A stretch of 64,000 nt of DNA. Origin: G965276765 sp965276765. GTDB taxonomy: Bacteria; Actinomycetota; Acidimicrobiia; Acidimicrobiales; Palsa-688. Positions within the stretch are counted from its first letter, which is position 1; every line of letters starts with the position of its first letter. Positions 1 to 7,754 of this stretch are shown here, one piece after another. A program made the translations under genes and the position numbers. The stretch lies in assembly GCA_965276765.1 (NCBI GenBank), contig OZ255627.1:1798001-1862000 (forward strand). The letters are read 5' to 3'. The notes beneath the pieces were generated by a model. That model was not told the origin of the DNA, did not search any database, and was given only the letters and a program-made list of their open reading frames with translations.

Positions 1-2
1 AC

Positions 3-122
3 ACGAAACGGTATGTCGACGAGGTTGGCCTCGGCGACGAGGACAACCGAAAGGTCTACGAGTCGAACGTTCGGCGGGTGTATCCCCGCCTCGATGCCCA
101 GCTTTCTGCTGCAGGGAGATAG
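3..122 (+). CDS. C-terminal end of an amidohydrolase (family 2), truncated by the window edge
   Basis: An open frame enters from the left edge and ends at a TAG at 120-122. Its last part reads KVYESNVRRVYPRLDAQL. Amidohydrolases of the ACMSD / 4-oxalomesaconate hydratase type commonly end with a motif of the form 'I-x-x-x-N-A-x-R-V-Y-P-R-L', which this matches. The metal-binding part lies outside the window, so the substrate is unknown. The downstream RpiB-like gene starts 10 bp after the stop, so the two are probably co-transcribed. The family call rests on about 39 residues. Confidence 0.6.
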   Translation, partial: TKRYVDEVGLGDEDNRKVYESNVRRVYPRLDAQLSAAGR

Positions 123-132
123 GAATCGTCGC

Positions 133-591
133 ATGGACAAAATGCGAATTGCCATCGCCGGTGACCACAACGGCGCCGCACTAAAGGCCCAGATCACCGC
201 CTGGTTGACGGCGCAAGGTCACGACGTCGACGACCGTGGCTCCCACGGCACCGATGTCGTCGACTACCCACCGCTGTGTGCCGATGTGGGTCGCCAGGTC
301 ATGAGCGGCCGTGCCGACCGGGCCATCGTGATCGGTGGCAGCGGCCAGGGTGAGCAGATCGCGTGCAACAAGATCCGGGGTGTTCGTGCCGGGTTGTGTC
401 ACTGCCTTTTCACCACGGAGATTGCCAGGGCGCACAATGACACAAACGTGCTGGTCATGGGTGCGAAGGTGGTCACGCCGGAGCTCGCCGAGGAGATCAC
501 GGCGCTCTGGCTCGCCACACCGTTCAAGGGGGGACGTCACCAGGACCGGTTGGATCAGATCGCCGCCCTGGAGCGCGGTGAGACCATCTGA
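133..591 (+). CDS. rpiB: RpiB/LacAB-type sugar-phosphate isomerase
   Basis: The 152-residue protein has the usual RpiB length and begins with the phosphate-binding start IAGDHNGAALK (residues 6-16). RpiB enzymes interconvert ribulose 5-phosphate and ribose 5-phosphate; relatives act on other sugar phosphates. The loop GGSGQGEQIACNK (about residue 70) replaces the catalytic Cys of E. coli RpiB with Gly and keeps the Glu used by the Mycobacterium tuberculosis-type enzyme. I chose ATG 133, which follows GGGAG and AGGAA; ATG 142 is also possible. Its place after an amidohydrolase in a catabolic region suggests it could act on a non-pentose substrate, which is inference. Confidence 0.85.
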   Translation: MDKMRIAIAGDHNGAALKAQITAWLTAQGHDVDDRGSHGTDVVDYPPLCADVGRQVMSGRADRAIVIGGSGQGEQIACNKIRGVRAGLCHCLFTTEIARAHNDTNVLVMGAKVVTPELAEEITALWLATPFKGGRHQDRLDQIAALERGETI

Positions 592-607
592 CGGAGAGCA
601 GCGCCGC

Positions 608-1456
608 TCACCTCGCATCGAGGAACTGCAGGATGCGTGCCGGCGCGGTCTGCTCCGTCTGATCGCTGACGGGGACATCCCAGTACTCGGCTCGGGGCAG
701 GCATTCCTCGAGGTACCGAGCCGCGGATGTCGCGTGTGACGGATCGTGGCCAGGGACGATGAGGGTGGGGATGTCGAGTCGGAGAAGATCCTCTGGCTCG
801 GCCCCGGGCACGGTGTCGCGATCGAAGAGGAGCCGTGCCATGCCCCGCACGACGAGCCGGTAGCGGGCAGGGTCCTGGCCGGCGTAGCTTGCGGCGAAGG
901 CGCGGTCAGCCCGGATCACCGTGGCCCATGGGCCTACCCTCGGGTCGTCGGCGAAGGTCGTTCCGCCGTCTCGCGCCAGGGCGACTACGTCGTCGAGGCC
1001 GTGACTTTCGACGTAGGCCAAGTGCTGAGCGAAGCGGCCATGCTGGGTAATGCGATAGCTCGCGCCCCCGGCAGGGGAGAACAGCACCATGCTCGACACG
1101 GCGTCGGGATAGGCGACGGCACACGCCACGACGACCGAGCACCCGGCGCACCCGCCCATGAGATGGGCTCGTGCGATGTGTAGCCGATCGAGCAAACCCT
1201 TCCCTTGATGGACGTAGCTGTTCCAGTCGATTCTCTCGACCCGACCACCCGAAAGGCCGGACTCACGTCGGTCGAATGTGATGCAGGTGTAGCGCTCGGT
1301 CAGGTGGGCCAGCAGGTCGAGACGGCGGTAGATGCCGAGCGACGTCCAATTCTCGAGCCTCGAATTGAAGCCGCCGGGTGAGAACATGAGGAGCGGGGGT
1401 CCCGATCCCTTCACTTCGTAGCGGGTCTCGATACCATCGATGGTGGCGGTAGGCAT
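608..1456 (-). CDS. alpha/beta-fold hydrolase with a cysteine at the nucleophile position
   Basis: This 282-residue protein has the alpha/beta hydrolase layout: an oxyanion-hole region near residues 26-30 (SPGGF), the strand motif TFDRRESG (60-67), the nucleophile elbow at 101-105 and an acid/His region PGHDPSHATS near 235. The elbow is G-G-C-A-G, so Cys103 replaces the usual Ser; dienelactone hydrolases also use Cys, and I recall actinobacterial homologues with this elbow. It is the last gene of a minus-strand run with the PanB-like, unknown and Rieske genes. It may hydrolyse a ring-cleavage or lactone product, but the substrate is unknown. Confidence 0.8.
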   Translation of the reverse strand: MPTATIDGIETRYEVKGSGPPLLMFSPGGFNSRLENWTSLGIYRRLDLLAHLTERYTCITFDRRESGLSGGRVERIDWNSYVHQGKGLLDRLHIARAHLMGGCAGCSVVVACAVAYPDAVSSMVLFSPAGGASYRITQHGRFAQHLAYVESHGLDDVVALARDGGTTFADDPRVGPWATVIRADRAFAASYAGQDPARYRLVVRGMARLLFDRDTVPGAEPEDLLRLDIPTLIVPGHDPSHATSAARYLEECLPRAEYWDVPVSDQTEQTAPARILQFLDAR

Positions 1457-1512
1457 GCCGTCGGCCCCTTTCTGTGCTGCCTTCGCAAGTACTCGCCGTC
1501 GGCAACTATTTG

Positions 1513-2337
1513 TTAGGCCGGGGTCGCACCTTTGATCTGGCGGCCGGCTCGCACGTCTTGTGAGTACGCCGTGATGGCGTCGAAGGTGATCTGTGCGACG
1601 TTGGCGTATGTCTCGGGTGGATCATCGAGGGCTGACGCCGCGTAGCCGATGGCTGCATGCGCCATGCGGATCCGGCCGTCGAGCCACGGCCCCCCGCCGA
1701 AGCCTCCGAGCACCGGTATAGATACGGCACCGGCTACCTCCGGCCCGACGAGCGGCCCGGAGTTGGTGAAATCGAGAAGAGAGGCCCCGGCAGCTTCCAA
1801 GCGCATCGCCTCAGCAACGAGATCATCTTTCATCTCCGCTGGCACGTTCGCACCGGCAGCAGACATGTGTCGATAGTCGATGCCGTAACGCAACGCCGTC
1901 TGTGGCGTGATGCCGAACTGGGCGACAACCGGGATGCCGGCCTGGTCGATAAGGGTAACTGCGTCGAGGAAGTCGGATGCACCGTCAAGCTTGACGAGGT
2001 CGACACCAGCTTCCTTGACGAGACGGATGGCCGCACGGACAGCTTCCTTCGAGCCGGCCTGGAGGGGCCCGAACGGGAAATCACAGCTGAGTAGGGCCCG
2101 TTTGACACCCCGCCGGACGGCTTGGCAGACGACGACCATCTGGTCCATCGTCACCTCGAGCGGGTTGGACTGCCCCCAGAGGTTTGTGCCAACAGTGTCC
2201 CCGACGGAGACGAGGTCAACCCCGGCGCGGTCGACGATCTGCGCAATCTGGTAATCCCAGGCGACTACCCCGACGATTTTCTGTCCGTCGCGCTTCATTT
2301 GTTGAAGACCAGGCAGGGTGACTTTTTTCGTATCCAT
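1513..2337 (-). CDS. PanB-like protein (ketopantoate hydroxymethyltransferase family), divergent
   Basis: The 274-residue protein follows the PanB fold order: AWDYQIA near 26, VGDTVG (45-50, metal Asp), VTMDQM (62-67), CQAVRRG (71-77), VKLDGA (115-120) and GITPQT (142-147). Three positions differ from true PanB. The His before GLTPQ is Gln140, the Glu after the active Lys is Asp118, and the catalytic Glu of the VLE motif is replaced by Asp in LLDFT. It is therefore probably not the pantothenate enzyme but another member of the PEP mutase / isocitrate lyase / PanB superfamily, perhaps an aldolase or C-C lyase. It sits between an unknown gene and the alpha/beta hydrolase. Confidence 0.75.
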   Translation of the reverse strand: MDTKKVTLPGLQQMKRDGQKIVGVVAWDYQIAQIVDRAGVDLVSVGDTVGTNLWGQSNPLEVTMDQMVVVCQAVRRGVKRALLSCDFPFGPLQAGSKEAVRAAIRLVKEAGVDLVKLDGASDFLDAVTLIDQAGIPVVAQFGITPQTALRYGIDYRHMSAAGANVPAEMKDDLVAEAMRLEAAGASLLDFTNSGPLVGPEVAGAVSIPVLGGFGGGPWLDGRIRMAHAAIGYAASALDDPPETYANVAQITFDAITAYSQDVRAGRQIKGATPA

Positions 2338-2348
2338 GCTCGGACGTC

Positions 2349-2858
2349 CTAGGCCCTGAGGGCCGTGAGGACCTCGGACACGTCGCGGTCATCTCGCGAG
2401 ACCATGAGTACCCGGGCGTGGGAACGCAGCGCCAACATGGCGGCACCCGCCTTTGTCTCATCGCCGAGCATGAGCCCTGCAGTCATGATTCCGCGTCGAC
2501 GGCAGGCCTCTCCGATCGCCGCTGCAGCGTCGGCCCCGTCGTCGGCGGTGAGGACCATCACCGTGATGTCGGCGCCGGCGAGTTGGTCGTTGAGTCGGGT
2601 CGGAGAGCCGTCGAAGGCGCGCAGGTAGGCCTCCGGCCCACTGCCGTTGCCGGTGCTCGAGGGTGCCGCTTCATAGGCGAAGAACGATGCCGCTTTCCAG
2701 TCTTGCTGAGCAACGCGTCGGATGACGGACTCCGCCCCGTGATCGAGGGCGATGACGCTCACTTGGGCGGCGCTCACCGGCGCGTTGATCCGGTAGCGCG
2801 CCTCCGCTGCGGTTGTTGCCTTGGCACAGCTGTTGAGGAGTATCGGACGTGCCGGCAT
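2349..2858 (-). CDS. hypothetical protein (Rossmann-like) in the Rieske operon
   Basis: I do not recognise this 169-residue protein. It begins MPARPILLN and has alternating hydrophobic strands and helices. One stretch around residues 95-130 (GADITVMVLTADDG, then ACRRRGIMTAGLML) looks loosely like the core of the FtsZ/tubulin nucleotide-binding fold, but the GGGTGTG loop is missing, so no function follows. The start codon lies one base after the Rieske oxygenase stop and the PanB-like gene follows within 11 bp. It is almost certainly co-expressed with both and may be a small partner or regulator of one of them. Confidence 0.65.
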   Translation of the reverse strand: MPARPILLNSCAKATTAAEARYRINAPVSAAQVSVIALDHGAESVIRRVAQQDWKAASFFAYEAAPSSTGNGSGPEAYLRAFDGSPTRLNDQLAGADITVMVLTADDGADAAAAIGEACRRRGIMTAGLMLGDETKAGAAMLALRSHARVLMVSRDDRDVSEVLTALRA

Positions 2859-2859
2859 G

Positions 2860-4146
2860 TCAGACGGAGGTCTGCGGGAGGCCGGCCCTTACTGCCACGG
2901 CGTCCCGGCAGGACTCGATGAACGACTCCTCCTTGGGCAGGACAATGGACACGGATCGAACGCGGTGATGGGCAGGGTCCACCCCGGGTGGTGTCATTCC
3001 TTGGTCGCGCAGCGCGGTAACCGCCTTGCGTAGCATCTGGCGTGCTTTTACGATGCCGGCGTCCGCCGCAACGAGGCGCTCCTTGGAACGGTCGACGATG
3101 GGCCCCATGCTCTCCTGGAGCGAGGCATCCTGTATGGCAATCCCCTTGACTCCCGAGAACGTATCGCCGCGGGCTTGGGCGTCGCGATCCATCATGTAGT
3201 CGTTGTCCTTGTTCTGCAAGGGACGGTAGGTGCCGGGGACATACTCGTTGTGCACGCCGTGACCGTCTCGCATCGCCTGCAATTCGGTCGGACTCAACGC
3301 GCGGACCGGGTGATAGTCGAAGGTGAAGACCCAACAGTTCTCGTCGTCGATCGGGACCCAGAGATGGCCATGGACCGGGTGATCGGCTCGCGGTGGGACC
3401 ATGGTGAAGTTGGGCAGGACCCAGGGCGTGATACGCCAGTAGTAGTGGCCTTCCTCGGCGTTCCGGCGGGCGCCGACGAAGAGCCCGCCGTCGGCCTCGG
3501 CGACCTCGAAGAATGGCCTGAGGTCCGCCAGGTTGTACTCGTTGCCCTTGGATCCCTTGAAGAGGGGGTCGCTTCTGAGCCCCGACGAGTGCAACCACGA
3601 GACGTGGCTGGAGTCGATCCCTCCCTCGAGGGCCTGTAGCCAATTGCTCTCCTGCCACCGTTTGGTGGTAAAGGTCTGGTCGGATGGGACTTGGACGAAC
3701 TCGAATTGCGGTAGCTCAGGCTGCCGCTCAGGGTCACCCATGTAGGCCCAGAGGACGTCGCCCACCTTCACCAATGGGTAGGAAGTGAGCTGAATCCGGC
3801 TGCAGAACGTGCTCTCTTCCGGCTCACCCGGTACCTCGACGCATTGGCCGTTCACGTCGTATTTGAACCCGTGATAGGCACAACGCAGACCCGACTCCTC
3901 GTTGCGACCGAACCAGAGTGAGACACCACGGTGGGCGCAGAACTCGTCGATCAGCCCGTACCGACCCTCGGTGTCTCGGAAGGCGATCAGCCGTTCAGAC
4001 AGGAGCTTGACCCGCACCGGGGGGCAGTCGTTCTCCGGGAGTTCCTCGGCGAGCAGGGCGGGAAGCCAGTACTGCCGGAAAAGGTCGCCCATCGGCACGC
4101 CGGGACCGGTCTGCGTCAGCAGCTCGTTCACCTCTTGCTTGAGCAT
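2860..4146 (-). CDS. Rieske non-heme iron oxygenase, alpha subunit (phthalate dioxygenase / O-demethylase type)
   Basis: The 428-residue protein has a Rieske [2Fe-2S] site C70-x-H72 ... C89-x2-H92 (CAHRG, CAYHG). A mononuclear-iron segment follows with EGGIDSSH (174-181) and His186. This layout belongs to one-component-oxygenase families such as phthalate 4,5-dioxygenase and vanillate O-demethylase, which hydroxylate or demethylate aromatic carboxylates with electrons from a separate reductase. No reductase or ferredoxin gene lies beside it. It is the first structural gene downstream of the divergently read GntR region and is followed by the unknown, PanB-like and hydrolase genes. Confidence 0.92.
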   Translation of the reverse strand: MLKQEVNELLTQTGPGVPMGDLFRQYWLPALLAEELPENDCPPVRVKLLSERLIAFRDTEGRYGLIDEFCAHRGVSLWFGRNEESGLRCAYHGFKYDVNGQCVEVPGEPEESTFCSRIQLTSYPLVKVGDVLWAYMGDPERQPELPQFEFVQVPSDQTFTTKRWQESNWLQALEGGIDSSHVSWLHSSGLRSDPLFKGSKGNEYNLADLRPFFEVAEADGGLFVGARRNAEEGHYYWRITPWVLPNFTMVPPRADHPVHGHLWVPIDDENCWVFTFDYHPVRALSPTELQAMRDGHGVHNEYVPGTYRPLQNKDNDYMMDRDAQARGDTFSGVKGIAIQDASLQESMGPIVDRSKERLVAADAGIVKARQMLRKAVTALRDQGMTPPGVDPAHHRVRSVSIVLPKEESFIESCRDAVAVRAGLPQTSV

Positions 4147-4277
4147 CGTCTTCCTCTTTCGCCTGCTGACACTCGACTCACGTCTGTCCCACGGGCGGCC
4201 CTAGAGCCACCGTCGGGTCTAAAGATGATACCATTCTGCTCGGCGTACGGACCGCTGGCAACCGCGATCGGCGAGCA

Positions 4278-5033
4278 TCAGGACCCTTTGACCCGCCCGG
4301 CGGTACGCTCGAGATGCTCGAGCATGATGGCCGAGGCCCTGGAGACGTCGCGCTGGCGTACGGCGGCGACGAACGCCGTGTGCTCGTCGACACCTCTGCG
4401 TCCCATTTCGGGAGCGGTCTCTCGAGCGCGTTGCAGGGACAGGAGCAGGGCGCCGCGGAACGACTCGATGATCAGCTCGACGGCTCCGTTGTGGGCGCAC
4501 TGCGCGACGCGGATGTGGAACTCCGTGGACATGGCCATCGTGTACTCATTACGTGTCCGCGCCCGCTTGGCGCTTTCGCACATCTCCTCGAGCTCGTTGA
4601 GGTCCTGTTCGGTAGCGCGCGCGCACACCAAGGGCACGATGCCCATCTCGAGCACCTCGCGGGCCTCGGTCACCTCCGCTGCGGTGAGGCTGGACATTGT
4701 AAGCAGATCTTCGATTCCGTCGCGTACTCGGTCACCGCTCGGGGCGGTGACGAACGCGCCACCCTTCGCGCCCACGCGCACGTCGAGCAGGCCGCTGGAC
4801 TCGAGAACCCTCAGCGCCTCGCGCACTGTCACCCGGCTGACGCCGAACAGCTCGCAGAGCTCGCGCTCGGACGGGAGGCGATCGCCGGGCAGGAGTTGAC
4901 CTTGGCGGACCAGCCAGCGGATCTGTTCGACGATCAAGCCGGAGGTGCGTCCCGGGCTGACGGGCAAGAACAGGCCGTGGAGGCCATCGCGAGCCGTTAT
5001 GTCGGTGACGGCTGCTTTGCGCGGGCCGGTCAT
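4278..5033 (-). CDS. GntR family transcriptional regulator (FCD subfamily)
   Basis: The 251-residue protein has an N-terminal winged helix (about residues 20-90) with the typical GDRLPSERELCELFGVSRVT stretch, followed by VREALRVLE. A helical FCD ligand-binding domain (about 100-235) contains candidate metal histidines in TEFHIRVAQ and in EHLERT. FadR/FCD regulators usually repress neighbouring catabolic genes until an organic acid binds. I chose the ATG at 5033 because GGAGG lies 5 bases upstream; a longer frame to 5147 lacks such a site. It lies between the Rieske operon and the divergent cupin operon and could control either. Confidence 0.92.
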   Translation of the reverse strand: MTGPRKAAVTDITARDGLHGLFLPVSPGRTSGLIVEQIRWLVRQGQLLPGDRLPSERELCELFGVSRVTVREALRVLESSGLLDVRVGAKGGAFVTAPSGDRVRDGIEDLLTMSSLTAAEVTEAREVLEMGIVPLVCARATEQDLNELEEMCESAKRARTRNEYTMAMSTEFHIRVAQCAHNGAVELIIESFRGALLLSLQRARETAPEMGRRGVDEHTAFVAAVRQRDVSRASAIMLEHLERTAGRVKGS

Positions 5034-5052
5034 GGGTCCCTCCCAGGGTTTC

Positions 5053-5081
5053 TTGACACCAGTATGGCAGGTTGTTATGGT
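5053..5081 (+). promoter_or_regulatory. candidate sigma-70-type promoter in the GntR/cupin divergent region
   Basis: TTGACA (5053-5058) and TATGGT (5076-5081) are separated by 17 bp and point toward the cupin gene at 5243. The spacer and -10 carry two TATGG copies and an imperfect CCA-N3-TGG inverted repeat, plausible contacts for the adjacent GntR protein. The leader would be about 150 bases long. This is a sequence match only. Confidence 0.4.
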
Positions 5082-5242
5082 CAGCCCAATAGACCAGAGC
5101 CGATGCACGTCTCCAGAGATGGGGCTGAGTTGGGCGCCGAGTTGCACAATATGTCTGTACGGGCGGTACTTGGAGAGCCGAGCCGGAGCGGGGCTTCGGG
5201 AGCCTTAGCCACGCGCCGCTTCGGCGCAGAAGGAGACAGCAG

Positions 5243-6259
5243 ATGGCGAAGTCGGGACGGGTATTCCTGCGGGGCATCACCTCGGAGACCTACGGGCTCC
5301 AAGAGTTTCGTCGCCAGCAGCGGGAGGCGCCCCGGGTTCGCGGCGAGTCGGTGGTCGTCGACAATGCGGCCGTGGGCCACTCCGGTGACTCTGCGCAGTC
5401 TCGCACGTGGTGGAGGGTCGGCCCCGGGGATGAACCTTTCCTGACCCAGACGTTGCAGGTGCACTTCGTCCAGCTCCCGCCTGGCACCTCCAACCACGGG
5501 CATGGCCACCAGAACGAAGCGGCGTTTTACATTCTCGAGGGTCGCGGTTACGAGATTCATGACGACCGCCGCTACGACTGGGAAAAGGGAGACTTGGTGT
5601 TGGTGCACACCGACTCGGTCCACCGGCATTTCAATCCATACGACGAGACGGCGACCGCTCTCGTCATCAAAGCCAAGTGCGCTTGGATGTATCTGGGTCT
5701 CCTCCAGCAGGGGCGAAGTGCTCCATTCGACGATGAGGGTCGCTTTGGTCCCCGTCAGGACTGGTCTCAGTTGTGGAGTCCGGGTGCGGTCGCCCGCAAG
5801 AAGGTAGTCACTACGGCCGACACCCACTGGGAGACCACCTCGCTAGGTCGCGTCCGGATCCTATCTTCTCCAGGGCGAACCGATGTCCGCACCTTCAGTG
5901 TTGATGCCTTCGAGTTGCAGATCGAGCCCGGAGGTCACTCGGGTCGGCGCTGGCAGATGGGCGACGAGGTCCTGTACGTGATCTCGGGAACTGGCTATAG
6001 CCTCCACTGGGACGTAGAGGCGGAGATCGCCGAGAAGTATCATGCTCGGGTCGCGCTCGAGCCGAGCCGCCACGAGCTCCAGCCAGGAGACTCGTTGTAC
6101 ATCCCGCAGAACACGGTGGCGCAGCACTTCGCGGCCGACGGCGAGCCGTTGGTGCTCCTGTCGGGGCAGAATCGCCTGTTCAAGCTCCTCGGCTACGACA
6201 ACGTTGTGTACCTGGAGGAAGCGTCGGTCGGCCGACCTGAGGCGAAGGCCAATGTCTGA
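5243..6259 (+). CDS. bicupin protein, gentisate dioxygenase-like
   Basis: The 338-residue protein contains two cupin barrels. The first (about residues 70-140) keeps metal ligands in GHGHQNEAAFYILEGRGYE; the second (about 225-320) has GRRWQMGDEVLYVISGTGYS, where the HxH pair is lost, so probably only the N-terminal barrel binds metal. Bicupins of this type include gentisate and 1-hydroxy-2-naphthoate dioxygenases, which open aromatic rings with Fe(II) and O2. Start ATG 5243 follows AGGAG. It opens a long plus-strand set with a methyltransferase, another cupin and a Tct transporter. A non-catalytic or isomerase role is possible. Confidence 0.85.
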   Translation: MAKSGRVFLRGITSETYGLQEFRRQQREAPRVRGESVVVDNAAVGHSGDSAQSRTWWRVGPGDEPFLTQTLQVHFVQLPPGTSNHGHGHQNEAAFYILEGRGYEIHDDRRYDWEKGDLVLVHTDSVHRHFNPYDETATALVIKAKCAWMYLGLLQQGRSAPFDDEGRFGPRQDWSQLWSPGAVARKKVVTTADTHWETTSLGRVRILSSPGRTDVRTFSVDAFELQIEPGGHSGRRWQMGDEVLYVISGTGYSLHWDVEAEIAEKYHARVALEPSRHELQPGDSLYIPQNTVAQHFAADGEPLVLLSGQNRLFKLLGYDNVVYLEEASVGRPEAKANV

Positions 6260-6289
6260 CGGCCGGATGGTCAGAGAGGAGAAGCAGAG

Positions 6290-6973
6290 ATGACGACCCA
6301 AGGGCGACAAGCCGCGACTCCGTGGCAAGATCCCGATTTCGCCACGGCGTGGGCCAGCAGTGACGCTGGGAACGACCTGCTGGCGCTGCCGCGAGCCATG
6401 GCGGCGGCCATCGTGGGCGCGGACCGACCGGCCGCCACCCTGGTGGCCGATATCGGCGCAGGACCGGGAGCGGTGCTCGAAGCATTCCTGACCGAACTGC
6501 CCGATGCGAGGGGAGTGTGGTGCGACGCATCCGAAGCCATGCTCGCCCAAGCCCGTACTCGTTTGGCGCCGCTGAGTGACCGTGTCGAGTATGTGGTCGG
6601 TGACATGACCGACCTCGACGCCGCCGGGATCCCCGGCGACCTCGACGCCCTGGTCACCTCTCGAGCGGCGCACCACCTCGACCGGGAGGGGTTGGCTTCC
6701 TTCTACGCCGCCGCCGCCCGTCACCTCGCGCCGGGCGGGTGGATGGTCAACCTCGATCACGTCGGACCGGCCGAAGTCTGGGACAAGCGTTACCGCCAGG
6801 TCCGCAAGCGCTTTGTACCGCCCGCACTGCCATCGGACCGGCACCACCACAACTACCCACTACCGAGCGAAGAGGACCACCTGGCCGGGTTCGCTGCCGC
6901 CGGGATCACCGACGTCGCCGTAGCTTGGAAGGCCTTCTACACCTGCCTGTTCATGGGACGCGCCAAGGACTGA
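6290..6973 (+). CDS. class I SAM-dependent methyltransferase
   Basis: The 227-residue protein has the SAM-binding motif I VADIGAGPGAVLEAF near residues 52-66, an acidic motif II region (WCDASEAML), motif post-II VVGDMTDL and ALVTSRAAHHL as motif III. These are standard for small-molecule methyltransferases. The start at 6290 follows GAGAGGAG. It is 30 bp after the bicupin gene and probably in the same transcript. It could methylate or detoxify a pathway intermediate; the substrate cannot be inferred. Confidence 0.88.
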   Translation: MTTQGRQAATPWQDPDFATAWASSDAGNDLLALPRAMAAAIVGADRPAATLVADIGAGPGAVLEAFLTELPDARGVWCDASEAMLAQARTRLAPLSDRVEYVVGDMTDLDAAGIPGDLDALVTSRAAHHLDREGLASFYAAAARHLAPGGWMVNLDHVGPAEVWDKRYRQVRKRFVPPALPSDRHHHNYPLPSEEDHLAGFAAAGITDVAVAWKAFYTCLFMGRAKD

Positions 6974-7039
6974 CGGAAGGTTCAATCTTGGTCTCGCTTC
7001 AGCGAGCGCCGGACGAGGAACTTGGCTATTGGGCTGTTG

Positions 7040-7068
7040 TTGACAATGGTCTGTCCAAACTGTAAACT
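7040..7068 (+). promoter_or_regulatory. strong candidate promoter with overlapping inverted repeat
   Basis: TTGACA (7040-7045) and TAAACT (7063-7068) are separated by exactly 17 bp, 34 bp before the cupin start at 7102. An inverted repeat GACA-N6-TGTC (7042-7055) overlaps the -35 element and spacer, the position expected for a repressor site. It would drive the cupin, Tct transporter and downstream genes separately from the cupin/methyltransferase pair. Confidence 0.6.
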
Positions 7069-7101
7069 TTTCCTACTCGAACAAGGGGAGGGATCGCTGA
7101 T

Positions 7102-7671
7102 ATGCGCAAGGATTACCAGCGCGGCGTGCTGTCGACCGAGCACAAGAGTGCCTCTGAGCTGGGTGCTCGCGATGAGTTCAACCGGCAGCATCCGCCCATC
7201 GAGGGCCTGTCGGTGCCGCACGATCTGCGCAAGATGGAGCTGCCCGAGCGACCATGGCGAAACAATCGAGGGCATTGGTTTGATCTGGCTGACTATGAGG
7301 TCCTGTCGGCTCATCTGGCAGAACTAAAGCCCGGCGGGGCTTCGGTGCGGCATCGTCATACGACGGAGGCGTACCTGTACGTCGTCAAGGGTCACGGATA
7401 CTCGGTGATTAATTACGAGGACGAGCCTGAGCAGGTCGTCGAATGGTCCGAGGGAACGCTGTTCGCTCCGCCCCGATGGGCGTGGCACCAACACTTCAAT
7501 CTCGATGCATCGGACACCTCGCGGTACTTGGCGATCCAGGACACCGGCCTGCTGCGGACGATGCGTCTTCACCAGATCGAGCGACACTCCGTCCAGCTCA
7601 CCGTTGAGCAGGGCCGGAAGCTCCTCGCCGAACTGGTCGAGCGCCGCGTCGCCGACGAGGATGCCAACTAG
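7102..7671 (+). CDS. single-domain cupin protein
   Basis: The 189-residue protein has one cupin barrel with RHRHTTEAYLYVVKGHGYS near residues 89-107 and a second motif around PPRWAWHQHFN, giving a complete set of likely metal ligands (His, His, Glu, His). Its N-terminal 60 residues resemble the leader of bicupin dioxygenases, and its C-terminus is helical. It may be a dioxygenase, an isomerase or a sensor. GGGGAGGGA lies upstream of ATG 7102, and the promoter at 7040-7068 precedes it. The TctA-TctB fusion gene follows after 83 bp. Confidence 0.85.
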   Translation: MRKDYQRGVLSTEHKSASELGARDEFNRQHPPIEGLSVPHDLRKMELPERPWRNNRGHWFDLADYEVLSAHLAELKPGGASVRHRHTTEAYLYVVKGHGYSVINYEDEPEQVVEWSEGTLFAPPRWAWHQHFNLDASDTSRYLAIQDTGLLRTMRLHQIERHSVQLTVEQGRKLLAELVERRVADEDAN

Positions 7672-7754
7672 CCCACTATCAAACGCCACCGGATCTCGGG
7701 CTTCTCGGAGAGAGGGTCAGGTGGGAGCGACCGAGCGGGGGAAGAGTCGACAGA

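Noticed and set aside
3931..5444. Long plus-strand frames over the Rieske and GntR genes
   Set aside because: They overlap genes with clear Rieske and winged-helix motifs and have no family-like sequence.
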